From the NCBI GenBank assembly GCA_029891385.1, contig CM057227.1, forward strand, positions 96,291,818 to 96,355,817: a stretch of 64,000 bases of DNA. The letters run 5' to 3'. The DNA comes from Erythroxylum novogranatense. Lineage: Eukaryota > Streptophyta > Magnoliopsida > Malpighiales > Erythroxylaceae. Below are positions 25,004 to 36,590 of the stretch, piece after piece (the first letter of the stretch is position 1; the number at the start of each line of letters is the position of its first letter). The notes under the pieces are model-generated. The model was not told the DNA's origin, searched no databases, and saw only the letters and a program-made list of their open reading frames with translations. The position numbers were made by a program, and so were the translations under genes.

Positions 25004-25270
25004 ATGAGATGGCAATAAGTCAGATTGGGCTCAAACTGGGACATCACTTTTTAAAAAAAATTGAAAAATGACATCGTTTTACACCTTCTCTTCAAGCCAC
25101 AGGTCGGGTAGTCTTGGTCCGAGACCAGGCAACCATGAACATTTTACAGTCAAAATCTTTCCATGCCTTTTAATTGGCTAGATGACATATAATGTTATCA
25201 TTAATGCATTTCTTTTTATGCTAGCTCATATCTACGACTGTTTTGTTGACATAAAAAGCCTTTGTAATCC

Positions 25271-25467
25271 TTGTTCCAAAAAGGTTGAATCCCCAATCCC
25301 AAAGGCCATCAGTTGCAGGCCCGACCACCGCTGAAGGATTGAATCACGGTATAATCTTGGTCAGCCCCCTAACAGAGCGGTCCACTGACTTCTGTTACCA
25401 GGAGTCGAACCTAGGACTTTGTTCCAATTGACCCTGTTAGTTGGCCAACCAAGCTACCCGTGCGGGC
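25271..25467 (-). mobile_element. tRNA-derived SINE
   Basis: A 197-bp insertion flanked by a perfect 17-bp target duplication, AAAAGCCTTTGTAATCC (25254-25270 and 25468-25484). Block 4 (near 62612) has the empty site with one copy. On the minus strand the element starts GCCCGCACGGG, carries an A box (TAGCTTGGTTGG) and about 40 bp later a B box (GGTTCGACTCC), the split RNA polymerase III promoter of tRNA-like SINEs. The 3' half is unrelated to tRNA. Short size, pol III boxes and a long target duplication together make a SINE the clear choice. I do not recognise the family. Confidence 0.9.
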
Positions 25468-25489
25468 AAAAGCCTTTGTAATCCTAGTT

Positions 25490-26296
25490 TAATAGGGAAG
25501 TATCACAAGACTTTATGCGGTATATTTTTTCCTTTCCCATCATTCACTTGCCACCTTAATGTAGCATAAATGGGTCATTCTTCAAGATCTTTACTGCCTT
25601 TCCAAAATATAAAACAATCATACTTACAAGCATGTATTAATATATATCCTAATCTAGGGCCCTTAACAATTTCTTTGCTTCATAGTAAGATTTAGGCTAT
25701 TTGTGTCTAATAGATAATGCATCATTGAGCAAGTCAATTAGCTTGTCAAAAGATTTGTTACTCCATTTTATAAACCTTCAAATGCAACAACTTGACAATT
25801 AAAGATATCTGTGAGAATTTTAAACACCCTAGATATAATTCTTCTTGAGTAACTTTCAATAACTTCCCAAAATTATCTTCTATAATGCTACTAATTATGT
25901 TAAGCAAACCATTATCATTCATAGTCTCCATATAATTCTCCAAATCCTCTAACATCTTTCCAATCCCATCATCACCATCATCATTAATATCATAATCCTC
26001 TACATCATTATTGTTATTACCATTAACACCTATATCAAAACTTCTACTACCGCTTGCTTCAAAATGTTCTCCATAATATATTTATGAAGTATAGAATTTA
26101 TCTATGCCTTGGATTAGCTAGTGATTATATACCACATCTTGACTTTGAATGTTAAGCAATTTATGCACGAATGACAAATACAACATTCTACACCCATTTG
26201 ATCTTTTACAAATTGCATGAAATTCTTAACTCCTTCTAAGTATCTAGTAGACCATTTTCGATGAGACATCCAACTTTTTTCCATGTAGCTATACAA
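25490..26296 (-). pseudogene. CACTA (En/Spm) TNP2-type transposase remnant, block 2
   Basis: Reading the minus strand from 26296, the first piece matches the transposase-associated N-terminal domain (EKSWMSHRKWSTRYLEGVK, then the CxxC-type ECCICHSC). After a gap comes a HGEHF-type motif with a run of Asp/Asn, then LYLGCLKFSQISLIVKLLH. Downstream in other frames are PKSYYEAKK and HACKYDCFIFW, hallmarks of the TNP2 (Transposase_21) family. Stops and frameshifts interrupt it and no DDE core remains. The better preserved copy is in block 4. Confidence 0.8.
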
Positions 26297-27370
26297 TGAA
26301 AAGTAAATTACTAAATTACTACATGCAATTTAAGTTCAAAATAACAAAATGATAAATCGATACAAGTTCACATTCTTAGTTTTAATTCAAACAAACAATG
26401 AAATTAAGGATGCTAAGAATAAGAAGCACGAACCCAATATAAGTAAGTTTTAAACATAACTCCTAATTCTCAAGCAATAACTGTAAGATCTGAGTATAGA
26501 TTTTTGGCTTTCACTGTTATTAGCTTCAGTTCTCCTATTGGAAAGCATTTGTAAATAAAGTATTAATATTATCATTCACAAGAAGTTACGTAAAGAATTG
26601 TCAACTCTAATGACACACTAAATCCAATAATAACAAACATGGTACCAATATGTTTGGAGCATAATTTGTTGCATATGAATGAGATACGAAATAGAAGAGA
26701 TTAATGTCCTCAAAGAATCATTCATTATAAGTAGTGAAAAATTGAACAACATGATTGGAGCCTAAAGGAGTTTAAATAATAGGCATAAAATTGGGTTCAC
26801 TTATAAAAGTACACCATACAATGCTAATATATTTTTTTCTATAAAGGAAATCATACTTATCATGATGAATCGTTACTCTAAGTCATCAACAATCCTTACA
26901 TGACATTAAATTATAAAAAGGATACCATCAATTTTCACAAGAACTAGGTTTAGTTCAAATGAAAACACATTTAAGGTTTAAGATAAAATCAATCACCAAG
27001 TGTTGGTTATAGGTTTTTAAAATAACACGAAAATCACGTCATTTGGTGACATTTTCGCTGATACGTCACTAAAGCAAGGATTTGGTGATGAATTTGTAAA
27101 TCGTCGTCAAATCTTTTCATATATGTGTGTTTGTATTTGTATATTTATATATAAAATAGTATAAAATTTATATATAATAAATAGAGTTTTGTGATATCAC
27201 ATAAAATTGTCTAGTCATATATTTTAAAAGAGATAAATAAAAGTATAAATCTATGTAATATTAATTAATTTTATTTTTTAGTTTTATAAATTTTAAACGA
27301 CATTTTGTTAGCTAAATTTATTTTATACTTACAATCATTGTCAATAATATTAAATTTGATTTTTAAGAAT
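26297..27370 (-). repeat. CACTA 5' flank with subterminal motifs, block 2
   Basis: Region upstream of the transposase start. It contains several copies of a GTCAC/GTGAC-type word (for example around 27035-27115: GTCATTTGGTGAC, CGTCACTAAAG, GGTGATGAA), as in CACTA subterminal regions. Homologous DNA is at 32710-33900, 53723-53890 and 63480-63965. The outer CACTA terminus is not present here. Confidence 0.5.
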
Positions 27371-28100
27371 ATGATATAAATATACATATATTGATAAAAT
27401 AAATAAGATGAAACTAAATTCATTACTAAAGGAGGATAGGATCATAGGAAATGAAAGAAAAATATTATAATTAAAATGAGAAATTAAATTAATTGAAGTT
27501 AAGAATTGAGTTAATCAACAAAAAAATCCAAACTTTCGTCAAATTTTCAATTATAGCCCGAATTTTAAAAAGTAGCAATAAAATGTCTAAATTTTCAATT
27601 TTTTTTCAATTCTAGCCTGATGTTAGTCTCATTTTTATTTTTGCTGACGTGCCACTACCACATCTCAAGAGTCTCTCATTAATTAGAAGCGTCAGCGTAA
27701 TTACGACAAGTCAGTCTAATTTTTAAAATGACGTCGTTTCAACAAATAAACAACAGAGTCGGTCGTTCTCAAGCTTTAACCTAAATCCCTAAGTCTATCA
27801 TTGCCAATACAGTCATAGAAGAAATCGTTGCTCAACCGACTCCACTGTATGCGAAAAACCAAACCACTGAAGGGCATGTCAGTATTGCTAGAAATGGTTG
27901 GATACATTTGAATCATGTAATTTTCGTGGCTTAGGTAGACAGTCTTGTACCATGTTCTTCAAATTATAATATGGTTGTTTGTGGGCATACTATCAAAAGA
28001 AAGTGACTGAATGATAATATGCCACTAAGTAGGAACGTTGTTTCCAGCTCTTTGTAATTTGAAGGTGATCTATCTGGTGCAATACCCTCTACTTGGTCTT
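27371..28100. other. Block 2/3 junction DNA
   Basis: No gene seen. From about 27515 to 27790 lies a segment built of CAAACTTTCG, CAATTCTAGCC and GACGTCGTTT words, a composition common in plant non-autonomous Mutator-like or similar DNA elements. I could not find paired inverted ends. Confidence 0.3.
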
Positions 28101-28164
28101 GGAAATTTTAGTTAAGATGAAATATCCTGTAGACTGCTGACTTTTTGGCGTTTATGAACAGATA

Positions 28165-28490
28165 GAAGTCCTTTGGAGCAAAGGGAAGATGCCACTGTCT
28201 CCACTTCACCCACTGCTAATAAAAGGTTGAAGCCTATAACGAATGGGAACTTTGAGACAGGTTTATCTAGAAGACATTCCTTTTTTGTCATTTGATTGTT
28301 TTCCTTTTGTGTGCACAAGGTGAATATTTTGTTGAGTTGTCATTTATTTTCTCCTTAGATGTGGGAAGATGAAGATGAAAGATGAAAGGTTATGATGGAA
28401 AAGCAATCAAGGGGTTCTCTTGCTAGGTCAGATAGAAAAACCATAATCCAGGAGAAAGAGAAGAAGAAATTGTTGAGAGAATAAGGTTAC
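28165..28490 (+). other. Exon-like fragments, origin unknown
   Basis: Two short open stretches that each follow an AG splice-acceptor-like site. The first (about 28165-28293) reads like ordinary protein with a Ser/Thr-rich part and TANKRLKPITNG. The second (28359 onward) holds a charged segment with SDRKTIIQEKEKKKLL. Neither belongs to a transposon protein that I recognise, and no complete gene surrounds them. They may be captured gene fragments. I cannot assign a function. Confidence 0.25.
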
Positions 28491-28547
28491 TGTTTTAGTT
28501 TCACTTGACAACATCTTCACTTAACAAGTTTTAGGCAAATTGGTGCA

Positions 28548-29275
28548 GTGCAATTGCTAAGCCAGTTTAGGTATTCTAATGCCCTTGCAATTTTTGATAT
28601 GTTATGCATCATGCATAAAGTGCTCCGGGAAGTAGTTCACGAGACTACCATTGTAGGATTTTGGTTGAAATTGGAATCCCGGGAAGTAGTTCACGAGACT
28701 ACCATTGTAAGATTTTGGTTGAAATTGGAATCCCTTTACATGACGAAGAGTTTGACCAAAAAACCTCGTCTTAAAGAACATCTCTTTAAAATGTCTAAAG
28801 GTACACCCATCCCATCTTATGTTGATGAATTTAATTCCATTATTATTGATTTGGAAAATCTTGATGTTAAAATTGATAACGACGATCAAGCAGTGCTTCT
28901 TGTTATTTCACTATCTCATTAGTGTATTAACTTTAAAGAAATTATGCTTTATGGTAACCATGAAATTCTCTCTTTAAAAGAAGTTAAATCTGCTTTGCTA
29001 ACTAAAAAAAAGTTTAATGCTTCCATTGAGAAGAAGGCTCAGGGTTTAAAAATTAGAGGTAGAACTTTTAAGAAGCGGGAGAGCAGTAAGAGCCATAAGA
29101 AGTCTAGATCTAAGTCTCGTGCAAGAGGGGTTTACTGAGCCTGAGATCAAGTCATATGGAGTTTTATGAACATTGCGTCTTTGGTAAGTAGACTAGTGTG
29201 TGAGTTTCTCTTCCCTTGGGATTCATAAGATCAAAGGTACTCTGGATTATATTCATTCTAATATATGAGGTCCCT
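28548..29275 (+). pseudogene. Copia gag remnant with internal 54-bp duplication
   Basis: Fragment of the same copia family as 54748-56925. UBN2-type gag text (KPRLKEHLFKMSKGTPIPSY and the DLENLDVKIDNDDQA segment) is followed by the basic SKSHKKSRSKSR tail in a second frame. The zinc knuckle, protease and pre-integrase are deleted: the tail jumps near 29128 to integrase-region DNA (TATGGAGTTTTATGAACATTG). A perfect-register 54-bp tandem duplication at 28627-28734 repeats the VVHETTIV segment. No LTRs seen. Confidence 0.75.
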
Positions 29276-29276
29276 C

Positions 29277-29305
29277 TTGAGTTTATTTATTTATTTATTT
29301 ATTTT
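29277..29305. repeat. (TTTA)n microsatellite
   Basis: About seven TTTA units between the copia remnant and the start of block 3. Confidence 0.8.
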
Positions 29306-29969
29306 ACTATAGAAATGAGTATGTTGTTATTTATTTATTTTTAAAGAAAAACCTGTTGTGAAATATTAAAAAATATCATATTTTTATTTTTGTGAAATTA
29401 TTGTATTTTTTTAATTTTTAGAAACAACTAATTGCGACAATAAGTATTTTAATAGTTTTTTTAATAAAAACCATAACAAGAAACAAATAGACCCTAAAGT
29501 TTTAAAAAATTGGTCATTCAATAAAAAATTGTAAAAGATTAAACAGTGAATAAAAAAAGATTAAACACTTTAAGATTAGTTCATAATGGAGCTAGTTCCA
29601 ACACACGTATAACAGACATGCCTATTTTGCTACATCTGACACAAACTAGTTGAAAATTAGCAACCGTCACGCCAACTTAATTAGTTTGAAGGAGTCCAAC
29701 TAATCACACGTGGAACTATAGACAATAAAAGTAGCTAGACCGTAGAACATAATGATCGACGTAACCGCCATAAGCTGATGATACAATTGGTGTGAGGAGT
29801 TGAGCTAACAGCGAACAAAATTCTTACCAACCTACATTTGGTCTCTACCATTTTCCACCTCCCAAATCAATAAAACCCCACCACAATTGGAACTAACAAC
29901 AATCACAAGAAACACTATTATCAATATTTCACAAGTTGCAGTTCTCTCCCCCCTCTTCTGCTCCAAGCT

Positions 29970-30506
29970 ATGGCCAATCTTCGCTTCCCATCCACAATCT
30001 TACTACTACTGCTGCTCAACTTGTCATTGTTCAGCTCATATGCTATCCGGGTGAACACCCACAATCTTCTCGAAGCAACATTGCCACAGATACCTGAGCT
30101 TCCAAAGCCCCAGATACCAGAAATTCCGAAACCTGAGTTACCTGAGCTTCCAAAGCCTGAGATACAAAAAATTCCTAAACCTGAGTTACCTGAACTTCCA
30201 AAACCCGAACTCCCAACTTTACCTAAACCTGAACTGCCAGAACTTCCCAAATTTGAAGTTCCAACATTACCAGAAATTCCAAAACCTGAAGTCCCAACCC
30301 TGCCAAAACATGAGTTGCCAGAAATTCCAAAGCCAGAAGTCCCCAAGTTGCCTGAATTGCCAGAAATTCCAAAACCTGAAGTCCCAACTTTGCCAAAACC
30401 AGAGTTGCCAGAAATCCCAAAGCCAGAAGTCCCCAAGTTGCCTTAATTGTCCAAGCCCACACTCCCAACAAAACCAGGCCTTCCAATTCTCGAGGATCAC
30501 CCTTAA
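29970..30506 (+). pseudogene. PELPK-type proline-rich protein, truncated copy 3
   Basis: Nearly identical to the intact copy 2 through signal peptide and repeats. It carries one extra 15-bp repeat unit near the end. A single G-to-T change (GAA to TAA) stops translation at 30444-30446 after 158 residues, so about 20 C-terminal residues up to the ancestral stop (30504-30506) are lost. Since signal peptide and almost all pentapeptides remain, the product could still be made and partly functional. I mark it as a pseudogene with reservation. Its upstream 390 bp matches that of copy 2. Confidence 0.75.
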
Positions 30507-32692
30507 GTAAATTTCTAGTGCTTAAGTCGCCAGCTACTTTCAATTATTTGTTAATGATATTGTAGACTATGGGGTGGGACTTCAGTTTGAGAGCAGTGTA
30601 TCAAGCATTATTTCTGCTATTATTATGTATTTTCTTCACTATTTTATTATGAAATATTGTTTTATATAAAATTAATCTCATAGAATAGAATAGGATTATG
30701 GAAGATAACACAATGAAATAAAATAGAAGTTGAGCATACTACCAAATTTATTTTTTTGATATTCACTTTCACATTAAAAATTCAGTGCATATTTAGTTTA
30801 AATAGAGCATGTGAGATATGATTCAATTTTGTATTTTTCACATGCAAAGTTAATTAAACTTATATAATCATTATAGATGTGTTCATGGTAATATTAACAT
30901 AGTCTTTAGTAATATTAAGCTATTCATATTCAAATTAGACAATAATATTTCATAAGTTATAATTTAAAACCTTAGTTTAGAATTTTAAAAAACATTTTCA
31001 TTTAAATTAGTTAGTTCTAGCTAACAATTTCAAAGATTTCATTCATTTAATTATATACTTTCCTCCTTAAAAAACCTTACTTATCATCACAATTATGTAT
31101 TCAAAATTTTGCCATAATCCAATTTCTAATTTTAATTAGGCTACATTAGTATAATCAATAAATACTGAGAACAAAAATCATTCACTTTTGTTTCATTATT
31201 ATTTCCAACAAAATAACTAACCAATTTGATATAAACCACAATGCCCAATGAGATTTTTAAGATGGACATTAAATTGCTAACTATGTTATAGACTCTAAGG
31301 TCCATGCTCCAGTCTTACTTAAACCTACCCATTAGACTTGTGGCCAACTAGAAAATAACATTTTTCCCTAAATGTTTTGTTCCGTAATAGTGGTATGTTG
31401 TGGAAAAAAAAAAGATTGTGAGCATTGCTTTCTTCCATTGTGCTTTATCTTATTTGCATCAATCTACTGAATTTTTGTATTTTCTAATCAACTTCCATCA
31501 TCTTAAGGAGGTATCTTAATTTTAATCCCACTGTATACACATGCTTTAAAGCTATATATATTTATCTGGTTAACTGTGGCATTGGTTGTAATGATTGTGT
31601 GTTAAAATCATATGTTGACACTGTTGTTAATATAATTTCAACATATAATACCAAAGCCTCTTTCATAATTTAGGAACTATTTTGTTATTTTCCCATTTTT
31701 GTGCTAGTCTTTGAGTATTATACCTATTTTTCAATAACTTTTGTTAATAATAGTAAAATCATGTACACTTCATGTATTGTTCAAACATATGATTATATGT
31801 GTTTCTCTGGCAAAATTTTCAAACAAAAAGGACTAAAGAAATATGAGTCTTGAAGCTTCACAATGGCCTTTTTTTTTCCCTATTTTTTGAAGTTATTTTC
31901 AATTGTTTTTGTTAAAATTGACGCCACATAATCCTTAGAAATTTTAAAAGGAAAATAATCTATCTTAAGTCATCGATAAAGGTTTTTTGGACGACGAGTT
32001 TTTTCTAGGTTAGAGGTTAAGGTTGAAGTTGGATCATAAATATGTTTTTTGGATTTAAAATAGGCATAACAACGTATCATTTTCTAGGGGCATTTTTCAT
32101 AAAAATTATTATTACTTTGAGAGGGGCATTTTGGCACAATTTATTTACAATTTTGACTGAAATTAAAATTTTAATCTATTTACATTATAACTTTTTGGAT
32201 AACTTCACATGTTATTTTGCCTAGTTATCATTTATTTAATATAGCATTTTGATTATATTAATTTATCATTAAATTTTGGATATAATTAAATATTATGGGC
32301 TTATCAATTTACCTTTCATAACTCTAGACATTCAAATATCTATTACTATTATTTTCTTCTAATATTGATAAATTGTTTTGCTAAGATTTGCATATTAATG
32401 AAATTATCCCATCGTTGAGTTTATTGTTTGGTAGCATACTTCGTTAGTGAAGAAATTTTATTGAATATCATCAACTTATATAGTTTTACTATAATTTTAA
32501 AGATAATTGATGAATTAGTTGTGATATTTAATATATTTCTCTTATCTATTAATGAGTTTATTTTTTATGTCCAGCGAACTCTAGCATTCAATGATCACTT
32601 TTGTGGATCATTTAATAAACTTAAAAATTAACATCTTGTTGTACATGCATATTTAGGAATGGTAATAGGTGGGCTAAGATCTAAAAATAGTG
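30507..32692. other. AT-rich 3' flank of PELPK copy 3
   Basis: Closely matches 624-2755 of block 1. No gene that I can support; the short ORFs here are not conserved in frame between blocks. Confidence 0.7.
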
Positions 32693-32763
32693 AAAATTGC
32701 ATGAAACTCTTAACTCCTTCTAAGTATCTAGTAGACCATTTCCGATGAGACATCCAACTTTGC

Positions 32764-32909
32764 TACATGTAGCTAAACAATGAAAAATAAATTACTAAAC
32801 TACTACAAGCAATTTAAGTTCGAAATAACATAATGATACATGTAGCTAAACAATGAAAAATAAATTACTAAACTACTACAAGCAATTTAAGCTCGAAATA
32901 ACATAATGA
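32764..32909. repeat. 73-bp tandem duplication
   Basis: Two adjacent copies of a 73-bp unit starting TACATGTAGCTAAACAATG, differing at about one base. The matching DNA in blocks 2 and 4 has a single copy, so the duplication is specific to block 3. Confidence 0.9.
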
Positions 32910-34354
32910 TAAATCAATACAAGGTCATATTCTTAGTTTTAATTCAAACAAATAATGAAATTGAGCATGCTAAGACTAAGAACTATAAACCTAACATAAG
33001 TAAGTTTTAAACATAACTTTTAATTCTCAAGCAATAATCGTAAGATTTGAGTTTACAATTTTGGCTTTCATTGTTATTAGTTTTAGTACCTTTTATTGGA
33101 AAGCATTTGTAAATAAAGTATTAATATTATCATTCATAACAAGTTACGTAGAGAATTGTCAACTCTAAATCCAATAATGACAATCATGGTAGCAACATGT
33201 TTGGAGCATATAATAAGTAGACACGGAATAGAAGAGACCAGTGTCCTCAAAGAATCATTCACTATAAGTAGAGAAAAATTGAACAACATGATTGGAGCCT
33301 AAAAGAGTTTAAATAATAAAATTGGGTCAATTATAAAAGTACACCATATAGTGTTAATATATTTTTCTATAAAGGAAATTATGCTTATCATGATGAATCA
33401 TTACTCTAAGTCATCAACAATTCTTATATGACATTAAATTATAAAAGAATACCCTCAATTTTCACAAGAATTAGGTTTAGTTCTAATAAGAACCTATTTA
33501 AGCTTTAAGATAAAATCAATAACCAAGTGTTGGCTATAGGTTTCTAAAATAACACAAAACCACGTCATTTGTTGAAATGTCACTAAAGCAAGGATTTGGT
33601 GACGAATTTGTAAATCATCATTAAATCTTTTCATATATGTATGTGTGTATTTGTATATTTATATATAAAATAGTATAGAATTTATATATAATAAATAGAG
33701 TTTTGTGGTTCCACATAAATTTGTCTAGTCATATATTTTAAAAGAGGTCAACAAAAGTATAAATCTATGTAATATTCATTAATTTTATTTTTTAGTTTTA
33801 TAAAATTTTAAATGACATTGTTGTTAGCTAAATTTATTTTTATACTTACAATCATTGTCAACAATATTAATTTTGATTTTAAGAATATGATATTAACATT
33901 TAACATTGATTTCTATTTTTCCTATATTGCAATTTTTTGTAATTATATCTCAATAAGTATAATTATGTATGGTAATTAACATAATGATATATGAATGTAT
34001 AGATAATGATTGTAATTAGTATACTAATTTATGAATGTATAGATAATAGATAAATTTTCTCATATCTTAATTATCATATTATTTTATTTAATCATAATTC
34101 TCTATTTATTATATATAGATTTTATCTGTTATATATAATTTATATATTATATATAATTTCTATAATATATAGAGTGCAATATATCAAAATAGGGATTGGC
34201 AATGAATTATAAAAATCGTCATAAAAGTGTCACCTTTTTGTGACAATTTTTGTATTCGTCACCAAAGATGAAGCCAAAATTATGTCGTTTTATGAAATTG
34301 AAAACCTAAATATCCAAACATAAGACATAAATTGTTTGGATAGAGCCTGCAAAC

Positions 34355-34905
34355 AATTAAGGGCCCAAAACAGGCCCATTTTTGCTGGTAACAGACATTC
34401 CATTTACAAAGCAACAAAAAGGACAATGTAACCCACAATTACTAACAAAGCAAGAAAAAAAAAGACAACGATGCTATAAGCAACAAACAAGGTAATCTAT
34501 CTATGATGGCATTTTATAAATAAGGTAAATAAATCTTCCCCAAGTCGAAAGAGTCTCCGGATGCTTCCTAATTAGGGTTGAACCATCGAAGGCGATCTTC
34601 TTCTCGAAGCTAGTCCAGTTGCCAAGTATGGGTTCCTTTATCATGCTTCTCACCTTCTCTTCTTCTTTTTATCTATGGTCATTGTTCTATAATAGCTAGT
34701 CATTAGCTTTCTCTTGGAGGACTCATAGGTCACTCCCATCCTAGGTGAAAGCTAACCTTAAAGTATGAAATTACTTGATTCTACTATACTAACTCAATGT
34801 CTTCTTGCTTAATCTAGAGTTCCAGCTAGTAGTTAGAGATTATAAGGGTCTTGTTTTGGAGAGACAACTTTAATCCTCAATCTTCAATCAACTCTACAGG
34901 TAAGT
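34355..34905 (+). promoter_or_regulatory. Promoter-like segment with paired site II motifs
   Basis: Two GGCCCA motifs 11 bp apart (AGGGCCCAAAACAGGCCCAT, about 34360) resemble the site II elements of plant ribosomal-protein and housekeeping promoters. About 150 bp later come a TATA box (TTATAAATAAGG, about 34514) and a TTAGGGTT telo-box-like word (about 34568), then a pyrimidine-rich leader. A good splice donor (CTACAG/GTAAGTC) is at about 34898. No coding frame follows. It may be a displaced or captured promoter. Confidence 0.35.
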
Positions 34906-36590
34906 CTTCCTTCTTTTTAAATTTGTGCTTAACTACTCTAAAGTTAATATGTTCTTCTGCTTGGATTTCTTACGTGCATTTTTTGTGTGATTTCTGCATC
35001 TTATTTATCACCTAAGGTTGGCCTTCCTGTTTCTATACTTCCTTCTATTTTGAATTCTATGATAGTAGCTCTCTCCATATCTAATGAGGGGCTCGGGGCA
35101 CCTAACTCTTTTTATTAGAATAGTGGCTTTAGAGGAAATCACACTTAATTATGCTTCCCTTAAATATAGTACATACACAGTTAACATTCTCAACCTTATC
35201 ATATGAAGTTGTCTCAATTAATAGATCTTAAGATTAACATTGCTAGAATGCTAGAACATTCAAATAAGAAGTCTTATATTCTTAAACATGTCAGATCACT
35301 TATTAATATGTGACATGTGCTCTAGGTTTTATTTATCTTTAAGGGTTAGTGGCAAACAAAAAATATGCTTGTGTAGTGGACTTTTTGCTACTTAATCAAG
35401 TTCTTATGATCTTTGCTTCTTTTATGAAGATTTTGTTAATTGCATATATCTTTATATAAATATTCATTTCCTTATTAAATTGTATACTCTATTTCTATAT
35501 TGATTATATCTATGAATTTTTTTTGTTTCTATTGATTTTTCGGAATAAAATTGTTAACATAAATTCATCACCAAATGTTGATATGGCAGATAGTTTCCGA
35601 TGGCATAAATGAGCTCTGACTAGCAGAATTTACCCTCCTAAAGAATAAATTGGTGTGCAATAAATCTTCTCATCAAAGTCTAATCACTGCTTGCCTTCAA
35701 TGGCTAATCGTCTTCTTTAAGATTTATCGTATCATCTAAATTAGCTCTCTTTCTTCATTATCTGTATCTCATTTTTTGTTAGGAAGTTGATAGGTGAACG
35801 TGTGACTGTATATAATATGTGTTATGTAAAGCTTCATCGAAGCTTCAAGAAGATGTACATGAAAATAGAGGTGGTGTTGATGTCCCAATGGTTCATACAA
35901 GATTAGGAGAATCGGTTGTTTTAAAACAATTTTTGATTGTAAAAACTATGTATGTTCATTGTCACGATGATGAAGTCATTCAATCAGGTATGCATGTGTT
36001 CGAATTTGGGTTCCTTATATCAATTGATTTAGCATTCTAAGTTTTTAGGATTTAATTTTTCAAATGATTATGAAGAAATTAACGTGATTGTTCTATATTG
36101 CTTATTCCTTAGGTGAAACACATGGTATGTGCAGTTCATCTAATTTGGTGATCCATACTGCATCTAGGTAATCGTTCACTATATCTTCTACTAATTTAGT
36201 TAAAGTTAAGGAGTTTTTGGAAGAGTGTGTCAACAAACCAACTTCTGGGGGAAGATCTTTGTCTGTTTCAATCGATGTCTTCGTACGTGCAAAGTGCCTT
36301 CTTGTGAATCCACACATAGGAAACTCCTTTATCTTATCTACTAAGTCTTTTGTCACTTGAAATACAAAAAAATAATTATTTCTTTTTCTTTTCGATGCAA
36401 TAGGCATGAAATTTTATTTATTGTTTAGTCCTTAAGAATTGTTAAAGTTCTAATTAAAATCTTATATTACTTACTATCAATAAGAATATTATATTACTTA
36501 TCATATATCATTATTTATTGTTTTTGTAAGAATCATATATCATTATATTATAAACCTTATGTTAAAACTTTTTAAAATTTTTATGACACC
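34906..36590. other. Unassigned AT-rich DNA left of Athila element 2
   Basis: No recognised gene. Two modest ORFs exist, at 35819-36040 (+, 73 residues) and 36102-36407 (-, 101 residues, basic start, no motif that I know). Either could be chance or part of a decayed CACTA element, since CACTA sequence resumes on the other side of the retrotransposon at 53723. Confidence 0.3.

Larger units (their letters stand above)
19322..27370. repeat. Duplicated block 2
   Basis: Contains the upstream region, the intact PELPK gene, and the common flank (hAT-like repeat, decayed copia, MITE-like repeat, CACTA remnant). Compared with blocks 1 and 3 it lacks about 1.27 kb after position 21395. Compared with block 4 it carries an extra SINE. 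Compared with block 3 it carries an extra solo LTR and about 190 bp (20082-20270) upstream of the gene. Confidence 0.85.
29371..33900. repeat. Duplicated block 3
   Basis: Begins where homology to 19322 starts. It contains the upstream region without the solo LTR, PELPK copy 3, the full 3' flank, and then a 4.1-kb deletion at about 32693 that removes the hAT-like repeat, the decayed copia and most of the CACTA transposase. CACTA flank sequence follows to about 33900. Confidence 0.85.

Noticed and set aside
25390..25467. A and B boxes could mean a tRNA gene on the minus strand.
   Set aside because: No complete tRNA fold, a 197-bp unit with unrelated 3' half, and a 17-bp target duplication point to a SINE.
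36102..36407. 101-residue minus-strand ORF as a host gene.
   Set aside because: No motif, no conserved partner in the other blocks, and surrounded by TE debris; kept only as a note in the spacer entry.
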